Below are positions 41,136-49,784 of a stretch of 64,000 bases of DNA, one piece after another. Below the pieces are notes generated by a model that saw only the letters and a list, made by a program, of their open reading frames with translations, was not told the origin of the DNA and did no database searches. Position numbers and translations under genes: made by a program. The DNA is from Sporosarcina sp. FSL K6-3457 (GTDB lineage Bacteria; Bacillota; Bacilli; Bacillales_A; Planococcaceae), in the NCBI RefSeq assembly GCF_038007285.1, contig NZ_JBBOWX010000001.1, positions 4,171,501 through 4,235,500 on the forward strand, written 5' to 3'. The stretch's first letter is position 1; each line of letters begins with the position of its first letter.

Positions 41136-41711
41136 TTATTTTTGTAGTGCTTCACAAAATAACCGGATGGTATGGGTGAAAAAAGGCTCCTCCCATTCAT
41201 GTAGAAAATGATTTTTCCATAAAGCAGTGGATGAAAAATATCCATATAAAGTTGTTAAAAAAATCTTTGCCTGTGCGTCTACATTCGTCTCCTTCATTCG
41301 GTTTCTTTCTTGTATAGAAGTAAAATAAGCGATGATTAAACCTTTAAGTTTCATCGTATTCTTAGCAATGACTTGGTGTAACTCTGGAAAATCGCTTCTT
41401 TCCTGAATAGCAATTAAAAAAATGGATTTATTTCTATTCATCGAATCGAGGTAAGACTTTGCTATTAACGTCAAATCCGCTTCTTGATCCCAAACAATTT
41501 GCTTCGCAAAGATTTCTTCAAAGCTTGGAATGTAAGAAAACTTTTCTACAGCCGATTCAAAAACACCCATTTTCGTTTTAAAATGCCGAAAGACCGTCAT
41601 TTCACTCACTTCAGCATGCTGCGCAATTTCCTTTACAGAAACCGCTTGAAAGCCTTTATCTTGCATCAATGCTAATGCTGCCTGAAGTATTTTATCTGAT
41701 GTATTTTTCAT
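41136..41711 (-). CDS. TetR-family regulator of the broken exporter
   Basis: Regulator of 191 residues. HTH at about 8-55 (ILQAALALMQDKGFQAVSVKEIAQHAEVSEMTVFRHFKTK), then an all-helical ligand domain. It lies 26 bp upstream of the exporter remnant in the same direction, the usual TetR-exporter operon order. A perfect palindrome sits just upstream. The regulator looks intact although its target transporter is dead, so it may control nothing now, or other sites in trans. Confidence 0.9.
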   Translation of the reverse strand: MKNTSDKILQAALALMQDKGFQAVSVKEIAQHAEVSEMTVFRHFKTKMGVFESAVEKFSYIPSFEEIFAKQIVWDQEADLTLIAKSYLDSMNRNKSIFLIAIQERSDFPELHQVIAKNTMKLKGLIIAYFTSIQERNRMKETNVDAQAKIFLTTLYGYFSSTALWKNHFLHEWEEPFFTHTIRLFCEALQK

Positions 41712-41743
41712 CCTAATTCCTCCAATACGATTTCAGTTCTTTC

Positions 41744-41767
41744 ATGTTAGTTAGCCATAACTAACAT
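41744..41767 (-). promoter_or_regulatory. TetR operator palindrome
   Basis: ATGTTAGTTA and TAACTAACAT flank GCCA: a perfect 24 bp dyad 33 bp before the TetR start, typical for autoregulation. Confidence 0.75.
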
Positions 41768-41803
41768 CGATGTCAAAAAAAATAGCTAGTAGTATCGCAT
41801 AGC

Positions 41804-42862
41804 TTATTCGTCGCCACTCCTAGCCATATTGACAAAAGGTGTATGGTAATTCAGTACGCCCTTGATTTTTTTAACATGTATTCTTTCCCCTGCTAAATAA
41901 TGATTAAAATCAAAGATTACCGGCAGTCGATTGCCACCAATTGCAAACAAAGCCTTCCTGTCCCTCGGCATATAAGCAGCTGTGTGTATTGTTCCCGCAG
42001 AAGCATCATATTTACTGGAAAAAATCGCTTTCTCTTTATCGTTCAATAATTGATATGCCCTATACATATCTAAATCATCGCTACGTTGGCTTTCCAATTC
42101 TTTTTGCCTTCTTATCGAGTCATCCATACGATAGCGATTTTCTTCCGTTAATACTTCAAAATGATTCGTACTACTATTCGACTTCCTCACTTCCACCTTT
42201 CTCGGCGAAGCTTCTACAACAAATGTTTCACCAGTCGGATCTATCAAAACATAACTAAATGACGTTCGGTGAGGAATTTCCTTCAACAAGATGATCGCTT
42301 CCTCTACATTCGCACAAGTTTCTAAAATAATTCGGCCAATCATATTACAGACGAATCCATCATCTGAACCCCGTCGGTTAATGAAATTATAGCCCATGGC
42401 AAGCCCTTTTTCATTCATGCCATCGGTACGTCCTGTTATTTGCATGGAAGGACCAATCGTCGCATATCCCGCATCTGTTGGCTGATAAATAACATATCGT
42501 CCTTCATAGTAACCTGGATGGCTATCATAATTTCGGATGATAAAGTCAGAGCCTGTTAAAATCGAGCAACCACTCTTCTCATACTCCACATAATAACCAC
42601 CAAATTCTCTTAGCGCGTCCTCCATCGTCCAGTTCAGCGCATCAGCTAGTCCTTGTAGCTCATCCAACATACTCGGAAGAAATTTAGAGAATAGTTGAAT
42701 CGCTTCTTGTGCATTTATCGTAAAATGACGTTTTCTCTTTGCGGCCCATTGTTTTTCACGGTTAAATAAAATAAGAGAATCCTTTAACAACTCCCCTTGC
42801 ATATAACCAAAATCATAGTGATTTCCTTTAAACTGAATGACATCGCTATAGACATGATTCAT
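41804..42862 (-). CDS. C45-family peptidase / acyltransferase-like Ntn hydrolase
   Basis: Ntn-hydrolase of 352 residues of the C45 (acyl-CoA:6-aminopenicillanic acid acyltransferase-like) family. The expected autocleavage point Gly98-Cys99 (EKSGCSILTG) would free Cys99 as nucleophile. Other marks: FIIRNYDSHPGYYEGRYV, GRTDGMNEKGLAMGYNFINRRGSDDGFVCNMIGRIILETC, and GTIHTAAYMPRDRKALFAIGG. Bacterial members cleave amide bonds of small molecules; substrates are mostly unknown. GGGG precedes the ATG. It lies downstream of an IclR regulator on the same strand, with about 140 bp between them. Confidence 0.9.
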   Translation of the reverse strand: MNHVYSDVIQFKGNHYDFGYMQGELLKDSLILFNREKQWAAKRKRHFTINAQEAIQLFSKFLPSMLDELQGLADALNWTMEDALREFGGYYVEYEKSGCSILTGSDFIIRNYDSHPGYYEGRYVIYQPTDAGYATIGPSMQITGRTDGMNEKGLAMGYNFINRRGSDDGFVCNMIGRIILETCANVEEAIILLKEIPHRTSFSYVLIDPTGETFVVEASPRKVEVRKSNSSTNHFEVLTEENRYRMDDSIRRQKELESQRSDDLDMYRAYQLLNDKEKAIFSSKYDASAGTIHTAAYMPRDRKALFAIGGNRLPVIFDFNHYLAGERIHVKKIKGVLNYHTPFVNMARSGDE

Positions 42863-43001
42863 ATATGTTATCCCCTCGTTAGATTATAGGATGGATCAAC
42901 AGCACTTTACCATGCAAGTGAATAAAGGTTCAAACAAACAACCTTGGAACAAAGATATGTATCCTGATAAATGGCACCAGAATCCCAACAGTGTTCCCCC
43001 T

Positions 43002-43778
43002 TCATTGTATACTCGCAAAGTGCTGGTTGATTGTTTGACAGGTATCAAGGAGAGCAGCCGCAAGCTTCTCTTCATTGCCATAAAAACGAGTAGATGGAAT
43101 TGGGATTGAGACAGCATGTAGATTTTCCATACTATCAAAAACAACTGCGCCTACCGCACAAATCCCTTGAATATGCTCTTCCCTTGCAAAAGCAATCCCA
43201 CCTTCGCAGACTCCTTCTAATTCCTTTAATAGTTCATCACGACTCGTAATCGTTTGATCATTATACGGTTTTAGTTGCTCCGGTAACAGCCTCTCAATCT
43301 CAGCTACAGGCAATGATGCGAGTATAGCCTTTCCGTTTGCCGTACAATGTAATGGAAAAGATGCACCCGGTTGGGAAGTTGCCTGCAATGGATGCGGAGC
43401 AACAATTTGATCCACAAAAAGGACTTTTCCGTTATCTAATACTGAAAGGTCAACCGTTTCATTCACTACATTAGATAGATGGATTAAAAACGGTCTAATT
43501 TCTTCTCTTACATCATTATGGACAGCAGCGGCAAGCAGCGTAATCTCAGGTCCGAGACGAATACCACCGTTAGCAGAAGCAGCAACGACAAACCTTTCCT
43601 GCTCTAATGTAGTCACAATTCTTTGAACCGTCGATCTAGCTAGATCCACTTCTTTGGCAATTTCCGACAGGCTTAATCCTTTTGGATGATCTCTAAGAGT
43701 CCTCAATATTTTAGCCGCACGAGAGATAACTTGAACGTTCGATGTTTTATGTTGATCCTGTTTACCGTTAGTCATCAT
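43002..43778 (-). CDS. IclR-family regulator
   Basis: Regulator of 258 residues. Winged helix about 14-75 (VISRAAKILRTLRDHPKGLSLSEIAKEVDLARSTVQRIVTTLEQ); effector domain with TVDLSVLDNGKVLFVDQI, HCTANGKAILA and GGIAFAREEHIQGICAVGAVV. AGGAAG lies before a double ATG. It is divergent from the Gfo/Idh-ABM operon, and the shared region holds a 10 bp palindrome and the operon promoter. It likely controls that operon and perhaps the C45 gene. Confidence 0.92.
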   Translation of the reverse strand: MMTNGKQDQHKTSNVQVISRAAKILRTLRDHPKGLSLSEIAKEVDLARSTVQRIVTTLEQERFVVAASANGGIRLGPEITLLAAAVHNDVREEIRPFLIHLSNVVNETVDLSVLDNGKVLFVDQIVAPHPLQATSQPGASFPLHCTANGKAILASLPVAEIERLLPEQLKPYNDQTITSRDELLKELEGVCEGGIAFAREEHIQGICAVGAVVFDSMENLHAVSIPIPSTRFYGNEEKLAAALLDTCQTINQHFASIQ

Positions 43779-43828
43779 ATAATAACTTCCTCTTCCTTTA
43801 CATATACTAATTTTATTATATCTAACAA

Positions 43829-43872
43829 ATTGTACAATGAATTATTGACAAAATATTTTAATTTATTATACT
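43829..43872 (+). promoter_or_regulatory. Promoter and possible IclR site of the Gfo/Idh operon
   Basis: TTGACA (43845-43850), 16 bp, TATACT (43867-43872). The palindrome ATTGTACAAT (43829-43838) lies just upstream of the -35. Confidence 0.6.
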
Positions 43873-43954
43873 TATATTAACCGTTATGCAATACAACTGT
43901 ACCACATAGTGGTTGAAACATAAATACTAGAAAATAATAAATGGGGTGGGATAT

Positions 43955-45118
43955 ATGAGCTTGGTTAAGGTTGGCGTGATTGGAATAGGAAATATCGGTA
44001 GTTCACATGTGCAAATGCTCGATACAGGACAAATTAAAGGTGCAATATTGACGGCAATTTGTAGTAGTAATGAAAGTAGAATCGAATGGGTGAAAAATCA
44101 TACTCAAGGAGATATTCAAATTTTCCAGGATATCGATGCCTTTTTAAGTGAATCAGGAATTGATGCGGTTCTCATTGCCACACCTCATTACAGCCATCCA
44201 AAACTAGCAAAAATGGCGTTTGCTAAAGGAATACATGTCCTCATCGAAAAACCGGCAGGCGTCTATACAAAAAATGTATTGGAAATGAATGACGCAGCCA
44301 AAGCAAGTGGTAAAGTGTTCGGCATTATGTATAACCAACGGGCAAATCCCCTTTATCAAAAATTACGGGATCTTATTCATTCAGGTGAATTGGGCGCTAT
44401 TAAACGGACTAATTGGATTGTAACTGACGCATACCGTCCACAAAGTTATTACGATTCAAGTAAATGGAGAGCCACTTGGGAAGGTGAAGGAGGCGGTGTT
44501 TTAATCAATCAGGCACTTCACCAATTAGATATTTGGCAGTGGACGACCGGGTTTATGCCAAAAAGTGTTCATGCAGTGTGTAGTTTTGGAAAGTATCATG
44601 ATATTGAAGTTGAAGACGAGGTAACTGCATTGGTTGAATATGAAAATGGAGCGACGGGCGTATTTATTACTTCAACCGGAGAAGCACCTGGCACGAATCG
44701 TTTTGAAATCGTTGGTGAACGCGGGAAAATAGTCGTGGAAAATGAAACACTAACTTTTTACCGTTTAACACAATCGGAACGTGAATTTAATGCGACATTT
44801 ACAGGCGGTTTTGGAGAACCGGAATGTTGGAAAATCGACATTCCGGTAAAAAACGACAATGCCGGCCATATGCTTATTATCCAAAACTGGGTCGATTCAA
44901 TTGTTAGTGGTTCACCATTACTTGCACCAGGTGAAGAAGGGGTAAAGGCATTAGAAATTTCAAATGCCATTTACTTATCTTCTTGGTTGAACAAAACAGT
45001 AGAATTGCCAGTCAATCCAGATCTTTTTTATGAAAAGTTACTAGAAAAGATCTACATCTCCACTTTTGAAAAACAGCGTGTAACGAACACTACATTAGAT
45101 GTCACAGGAACACATTAA
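43955..45118 (+). CDS. Gfo/Idh/MocA-family oxidoreductase
   Basis: NAD(P)-dependent dehydrogenase of 387 residues. The start at 43955 follows GGGGTGGG. Rossmann fold at the N-terminus (VGVIGIGNIGSSHVQML), VLIATPHYSHPKLAKMAF, the cofactor-lysine motif HVLIEKPAG, and a C-terminal alpha/beta domain with EGEGGGVLINQALHQLDIWQW, which carries the catalytic-type Asp/His. The family oxidises sugars, inositols and sugar acids. With an IclR regulator and ABM protein next door it is probably part of a small carbohydrate catabolic unit. Confidence 0.93.
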   Translation: MSLVKVGVIGIGNIGSSHVQMLDTGQIKGAILTAICSSNESRIEWVKNHTQGDIQIFQDIDAFLSESGIDAVLIATPHYSHPKLAKMAFAKGIHVLIEKPAGVYTKNVLEMNDAAKASGKVFGIMYNQRANPLYQKLRDLIHSGELGAIKRTNWIVTDAYRPQSYYDSSKWRATWEGEGGGVLINQALHQLDIWQWTTGFMPKSVHAVCSFGKYHDIEVEDEVTALVEYENGATGVFITSTGEAPGTNRFEIVGERGKIVVENETLTFYRLTQSEREFNATFTGGFGEPECWKIDIPVKNDNAGHMLIIQNWVDSIVSGSPLLAPGEEGVKALEISNAIYLSSWLNKTVELPVNPDLFYEKLLEKIYISTFEKQRVTNTTLDVTGTH

Positions 45119-45145
45119 ATATGATTTAAAAAGGAGCTAATTTAA

Positions 45146-45433
45146 ATGATTAAAGTTGTAGCTAAAGCCAAACTAAAACCAGGTGTAAAGGTTGAAGATT
45201 ATTTACGAATCGCTAAGGAAGTTATTTCAGAAACCCGCAAAGAAAAAGGGTGTATCACGTATACACTTCACGAGGATATCAATGACCCAACTATCCTGAC
45301 AATGCTTGAGGAATGGGATAACGAAGAGGCGCTACATCAACATAATAAAAGTGAACACGTTTTAAAAATTGTACCAGAGCTTAGAAAACTGCGAGAAAGC
45401 ACAGAAATCAACCTGTATAGAGAATTAAAATGA
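45146..45433 (+). CDS. ABM-domain protein (antibiotic biosynthesis monooxygenase, YgiN-like)
   Basis: Small ferredoxin-like protein of 95 residues: IKVVAKAKLKPGVKVEDYL, CITYTLHEDINDPTILTMLEEWDNEEALHQHNKSEH. ABM proteins work as dimers; some are heme- or quinol monooxygenases, many are of unknown role and ride in sugar catabolic operons. AAAGGAG lies upstream. It follows the Gfo/Idh gene by 27 bp in the same operon. Confidence 0.9.
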   Translation: MIKVVAKAKLKPGVKVEDYLRIAKEVISETRKEKGCITYTLHEDINDPTILTMLEEWDNEEALHQHNKSEHVLKIVPELRKLRESTEINLYRELK

Positions 45434-45516
45434 TTTTCATCAGTATTTGTTTCTAACGCTAGTCACAAGAACTGAAAATGATAAGAATATCACCAACACA
45501 AACGACTATCTTACCC

Positions 45517-45563
45517 GGAAACGTAAAAAACGACTTCGTTGATGAAGTCGTTTTTACGTTTCC
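45517..45563. terminator. Bidirectional terminator between ABM and EamA genes
   Basis: Long stem GGAAACGTAAAAAACGACTT with its complement around GTTGAT. It overlaps the last codons of the EamA gene. Confidence 0.8.
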
Positions 45564-46525
45564 AGTAATCTTCCTTTGAATTTCTCTTTCGGCTCCCTGC
45601 GTTTTTCCAGCAACCTATGAAAAATATTGTTTGAAAGTAAAGAGATGATAATGAAAATTGTACCAATATAATCATAAACGGTAATGCCTGCGCCTTGGAA
45701 AATTTGAATCACCAATGTCGTAACGGGTACAAAGTTAAGAAATAATAAGCCATTCAACGGTGTAATAACACTCACGCCATAATTCCATCCTACCAAGGCA
45801 ATAACGCCCGGGAAGATCACCATAAAAGCAATATGAGGACTTGTTATGATCATCGTTTCAACAGTCGGAAACGACACATATCCAGAAAGCGTCACACCGA
45901 ATACGACAACAACTGCGGTAGCCGTTCCAAGTAAACAGCTTAGCGCAGAATAACGCAATGCTGACCAGCCATCCTTACTAAACCGTCCTCCACCCATCGT
46001 GTAAACAACCCAGCCAACGACTGCGATAAAAATGAATAAAGATGGAATAATGTCATTTTTCGCTGTGAAAAAGGCACCAAAATCACCTTTTGTGACGACT
46101 AACGATGCGCCGATGAACCCAATAAACACACAAAATAACGTAAATGCATGAGGTCGCTGTCTTACTAGCATCCAGACAATGACAATTGAAATCATCGGCA
46201 TTAAAGATTCCATAATGGAAGCTACCATCGTACCTGGATTGCCCAATAAGTCTTGTCCCCAGAAAATCAGCAAATTATAAACCGTAAAGGCCATTGTGCC
46301 GAAAAACCACAGGTACCAACCTTTCCCTTCAAAATGAAAAGCTTGTTTACCTTCCTTCCATAACAGCCACACGATTAAAATGATCGTTACAAAAACATAA
46401 CGAAAAATGGTGAAATAAAATGGGTCGATATGATGAAATGCATGATTCGCTACTGGAAACATAGCTCCCCACGATATTGCTGCAATCAAACATAAAATAG
46501 CGCCCCATAATACATTGTTTTTCAT
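45554..46525 (-). CDS. EamA/DMT-family transporter
   Basis: Membrane transporter of 323 residues with ten TM segments in two EamA repeats. Repeat 1 starts LWGAILCLIAAISWGAMFPVANHAF, repeat 2 about residue 160. Motifs VPVTTLVIQIFQGAGITVYDYIGTIFII are those of the drug/metabolite superfamily. The substrate is unknown; many export amino acids or nucleosides. It is divergent from a LysR gene, which probably regulates it. Confidence 0.92.
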   Translation of the reverse strand: MKNNVLWGAILCLIAAISWGAMFPVANHAFHHIDPFYFTIFRYVFVTIILIVWLLWKEGKQAFHFEGKGWYLWFFGTMAFTVYNLLIFWGQDLLGNPGTMVASIMESLMPMISIVIVWMLVRQRPHAFTLFCVFIGFIGASLVVTKGDFGAFFTAKNDIIPSLFIFIAVVGWVVYTMGGGRFSKDGWSALRYSALSCLLGTATAVVVVFGVTLSGYVSFPTVETMIITSPHIAFMVIFPGVIALVGWNYGVSVITPLNGLLFLNFVPVTTLVIQIFQGAGITVYDYIGTIFIIISLLSNNIFHRLLEKRREPKEKFKGRLLET

Positions 46526-46663
46526 AAAACCCCTATCTCCTTCAATTATCTTCTACCTATTCATTAAAGCACAGGTTCGATATCTCTCAAAATGAACAAT
46601 ATTGATGTTTCACATCTCTATTATTGATATCATAGAAGGAGAAGTAAGTTGAGGGGGAATAAC

Positions 46664-47539
46664 ATGGAGTTTAAAGACTTAGAAATCTTTCAAATGGTTG
46701 CGCAGAAAGGCACGATTACTGAAGCTGCAAAAGAATTAAGTTACGTCCAATCCAATATTACCTCAAGAATCAAAAAGCTTGAGGCCGAAATGAATACAGC
46801 TCTTTTTAACCGTCACAACCGCGGAATGACATTAACACCAGAAGGTAAAAAACTGCTTGTCTATTGTGAAAAAATCCTATCGCTAACAAATGAAATGAAA
46901 AAAGTCGTCCAAAGTAAAACGGAACCGGCAGGCAAACTGGAAATTGGGTCCGTTGAAACAGTCATTAAATTACCCGTTATATTATCTTCTTATATCAAAA
47001 AATATAAAAATGTAGACTTATCACTTTTAACAGGTGTTACTGAACAACTCCAAAAAGATGTATTAAATCACAATTTAGACGGGGCTTTCGTAACAGAAAT
47101 CAACCAACATCCTGAACTTGTATCCCATGACGTTTTTCAAGAAGAGCTCGTCATAATCTCTGACAACACGAAAACATCAATTGAACAATTAAAAAAGGAG
47201 CCGTTCTTATGCTTTAGCAAAGGATGCGGCTACCGTGCAAGACTGGAAACATGGTATAAAGATCAAAGCATAACGCCACAAAAAGTGATGGAGTTCGGGA
47301 CCTTGGAAACAATCATCGGGAGTGTTTCCATGGGACTTGGCATTACATTCGTTCCAAAATCAGCCGTTTCCCATTTAGAAGAACAAGGTCTTATCCAGTG
47401 TCATTATTTACCTGAAAAGTACAGTAAGATCAATACCGTGTTCATCAGACGAAAAGACGCGTACTTAACTTCTACACTCGAAAAGTTTATCGAAACGTTT
47501 GAACATAGCAAAGATGAACCTGCTTATCTGCTAACTTGA
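46664..47539 (+). CDS. LysR-family regulator
   Basis: Regulator of 291 residues. The start at 46664 (MEFKDLEIF) follows GGGGG. Winged helix about 1-60 (ITEAAKELSYVQSNITSRIKKLEAEMNTALFNRHNRGMTLTPEGK); effector domain 88-290 with GLGITFVPKSAV. Divergently transcribed from the EamA exporter, the usual layout for LysR control of an efflux gene. The shared 138 bp gap has TTGATATCA-like inverted half-sites near 46623-46634. Confidence 0.92.
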   Translation: MEFKDLEIFQMVAQKGTITEAAKELSYVQSNITSRIKKLEAEMNTALFNRHNRGMTLTPEGKKLLVYCEKILSLTNEMKKVVQSKTEPAGKLEIGSVETVIKLPVILSSYIKKYKNVDLSLLTGVTEQLQKDVLNHNLDGAFVTEINQHPELVSHDVFQEELVIISDNTKTSIEQLKKEPFLCFSKGCGYRARLETWYKDQSITPQKVMEFGTLETIIGSVSMGLGITFVPKSAVSHLEEQGLIQCHYLPEKYSKINTVFIRRKDAYLTSTLEKFIETFEHSKDEPAYLLT

Positions 47540-47901
47540 CAGTTTTGTCTAGTGAAACATTTATGAAGGCCGGAGAATGGAATCGCCATATTAAACGCAT
47601 GCGCCTTGTCTATAAACGAAAAATGCAGCACTTTGTATCTCGGTTAAAAAAACAGTTCGGGCAAAAACTATCCATTATTGGTGAGCAGTCTGGTTTATAT
47701 GTATTAGTCCGCGTACACCTCGGCCACTCGGTGAAATGGCTCGTTGAATGTGCTGCCTTTCATGGTGCCCAGGTGTATCCGACTTCCATCTACTTCATTC
47801 ACAATCATACTGATTGGTCCATCTATGTTCCGAAAAAAGTCCAAAAAAGACTAACTAATACTAGTAAGGCGCCTCCACCAATAACGTATCCAAAAACATA
47901 A
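47536..47901 (+). pseudogene. MocR/PdxR-type regulator, C-terminal fragment
   Basis: The translation SSETFMKAGEWNRHIKRMRLVYKRKMQHFVSRLKKQFGQK, then IIGEQSGLYVLVRV, matches the end of the aminotransferase-like domain of GntR/MocR regulators. The winged helix and most of the domain, including the PLP lysine, are missing. It starts directly after the LysR stop, with no ribosome site. A relic of an adjacent regulator lost by deletion. Confidence 0.75.
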
Positions 47902-48056
47902 TTCTTTCGCTTGAAACTAGAAATACTGACCGCAAAAAAGCCAGTGACCAAGAGCAACTGCGTCCAAATAGAGTTTTCAAAACTTAAACGATAACGTATC
48001 ATAAAATATAGATAAAAAATCATTAGCAAAGAAAATCCAAACAGAGTAATTTTTTC
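47823..48056 (-). pseudogene. Small membrane-protein gene interrupted by an ISL3 element (3' part)
   Basis: This frame encodes LFGFSLLMIFYLYFMIRYRLS, then FENSIWTQLLLVTGFFAV...YVIGGGALLVLVSLFWTFFGT: two to three TM helices. Across the insertion sequence, at 49452-49454, an ATG follows GGGAGG and reads MRKISLLKK. Joining the two sides through one copy of the 8 bp duplication gives an 84-residue membrane protein, but only if the A-run has seven A's instead of six. So the gene either was already frameshifted or slips there. Its tail overlaps the MocR relic. Confidence 0.65.
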
Positions 48057-49426
48057 GGCTCAACACCAAAGTCTGTTCTTGACCTGAAAAATTATACAAA
48101 AAAACACCCGTATCCTCTATAGTTGAAAGTACCACCCAACAACGAAAGAGGTATACAGATGCACTCTCATTTTACCAGTCTTCTTCTTGATTTAAAAGAG
48201 CTATCTATTTCCAATATCGAAAACGTACAAGATGATTTTTTGATTCACGTCCAACCCATCGACCATCTACAAACTTGCCCTCAATGCCAAGGGACAGCTG
48301 TCATTCGAAAAGGCTGTGCCTATCAACGAAGAGTACGCCATCTTTCGGCTTTTGGTCGCCGTGTTTTTCTAATGCTTCCTGCCATTCGTTTGTTTTGTAA
48401 ACAGTGTGAGGCTTCTTTTGTCTGGCAATATACGTGTGTCATGCCAGGAAAACGATATACGATACAATTCGAGGAGTCTTTGCCGAGTCATGTTGTCGGA
48501 GCGACTGTTAAGCAGGCGTCGAAGCAGACCAAAACGCCTAAAACCACTGTTGAGCGGGTTTTTAAACGTTGGATGGAAAGTGAATGTAAACATGTCCAAA
48601 CTGTCTGTAAAAAGCAGGCGATGGATAGTGAAAAACTTGTTTTGGGCATAGATGATTTTGCGATTCGAAAAGGCCATACGTATAACACGGGCCTTCATGA
48701 TCTGCGTGGTGGAACGTTTTTAGATGTAATTCCTGGTCGAAAGCTAGAAGATTTGCGGGCCTATTACCAGGAGAATCCACAGTGGAAAACACTTCAACCT
48801 GCTGCAGTCGTTATGGATTTGGCCCAAGGTTATCATACTTTTATCGCAGAAGTTTACCCTTCTGCTATCCGAATTGCAGATCGTTTTCATGTCAATCGGT
48901 ACATCACAGAGGCCCTACAAGTTGTTCGAAAGCAGATCCAAAAAGATCTGTCCTCTCGTGCACGCCAACAATTGAAGCAGAATTTTCGACTCCTCGGTAA
49001 ACGAGCAGATCAACTGTCTGAGAAAGAAACCAAATTGGTTCATCAATTTCTTCAGTACTCGGATGTTTTACGTGCGGTTTATAACTGGAAAGAAGCTTTT
49101 ATTACTTGGTACGATTGCAGTTCCAGCCACGCCTTAGCTATAAAAGGTTTCGCAAGGTGGATTGAACAAGGAGAAAACATTGAACATTCAGCTGTACAAT
49201 GTTGCCTGAAAACCATGAAAAACTGGCAAGAGGAAATCTGCAATTATCATCACTTACGCTTCACAAATGCAGCCGTGGAAGGTCGGAATAACAAGATAAA
49301 AGCGCTACAACGTCGACATTACTTTACGCGAAATCCTCGCCATTATAAACAACGGATTTTATTAGAATGTAATGAGGAAATGATTAGGTGTTAAAAGTCG
49401 TCAAGTACATGTTTTGGTGTTGAGCC
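48057..49426 (+). mobile_element. Complete ISL3-family insertion sequence
   Basis: 1370 bp. Imperfect terminal inverted repeats begin GGCTCAACACCAAA (left 48057; right, inverted, ending 49426) and continue as TCTTGAC / ACTTGAC. It is flanked by the 8 bp duplication ATTTTTTC (48049-48056 and 49427-49434), the usual length for ISL3. It carries one intact transposase gene. Ends and frame are whole, so it is potentially active and perhaps recent. Confidence 0.95.
48159..49394 (+). CDS. ISL3-family transposase
   Basis: Transposase of 411 residues from the ATG at 48159, which follows AAAGAGG. N-terminal zinc-finger pair CPQCQ...C-KQCEASF, an HTH segment (HVVGATVKQASKQTKTPKTTVERVFKRW), then the DDE domain: VLGIDDFAIRKGHTYNT with the first Asp, VVMDLAQGYHTFIAEVYPSAIRIADRFHV with the second, and RFTNAAVEGRNNKIKALQRRHY with the Glu. 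Full length for the family, without frameshift. Confidence 0.95.
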   Translation: MHSHFTSLLLDLKELSISNIENVQDDFLIHVQPIDHLQTCPQCQGTAVIRKGCAYQRRVRHLSAFGRRVFLMLPAIRLFCKQCEASFVWQYTCVMPGKRYTIQFEESLPSHVVGATVKQASKQTKTPKTTVERVFKRWMESECKHVQTVCKKQAMDSEKLVLGIDDFAIRKGHTYNTGLHDLRGGTFLDVIPGRKLEDLRAYYQENPQWKTLQPAAVVMDLAQGYHTFIAEVYPSAIRIADRFHVNRYITEALQVVRKQIQKDLSSRARQQLKQNFRLLGKRADQLSEKETKLVHQFLQYSDVLRAVYNWKEAFITWYDCSSSHALAIKGFARWIEQGENIEHSAVQCCLKTMKNWQEEICNYHHLRFTNAAVEGRNNKIKALQRRHYFTRNPRHYKQRILLECNEEMIRC

Positions 49427-49781
49427 ATTTTTTCAGTAAACTAATTTTCCTCATGATTTCCTCCCTTATGTATGACCTCTACTTCAATATACAGTAAGCT
49501 ATTATCAAGATACACAGGAATACTCACTAAATTTCCAGTGAAGGCGACTTACTGGAATGGCCGAGCCTTGTTCAAAAAATGCCAACCTCCCAAACAAAAA
49601 TATTCGCTTGAACTTTCATGATTGAATGACTGACACCAATTAAAAAGTACACAACCTTTTATCAAGATAGGCGTCTTAATAATAGGATTCCGTAAAAATA
49701 CCAAAATAACTCACACTCAAATTCAGGTTATTTTCACATTCATGCTATTATTTAATAAAGCACAGAAAAGAGGAGTTTCTA
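49427..49781. other. Intergenic region right of the ISL3 element
   Basis: It holds the severed start of the small membrane gene (49435-49454) and a partial copy of repeat family B at about 49522-49556 (CCAGTGAAGGCGACTTACTG, then GAATGGCCGAGCC). The alarmone synthetase promoter probably lies near 49735-49755 (TGCTATTAT, extended -10 type). Confidence 0.5.
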
Positions 49782-49784
49782 TTG

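Noticed and set aside
49522-49556. Full copy of repeat family B
   Set aside because: Only the core matches; the TATGTTGAA inverted ends are missing, so it is counted as a fragment.
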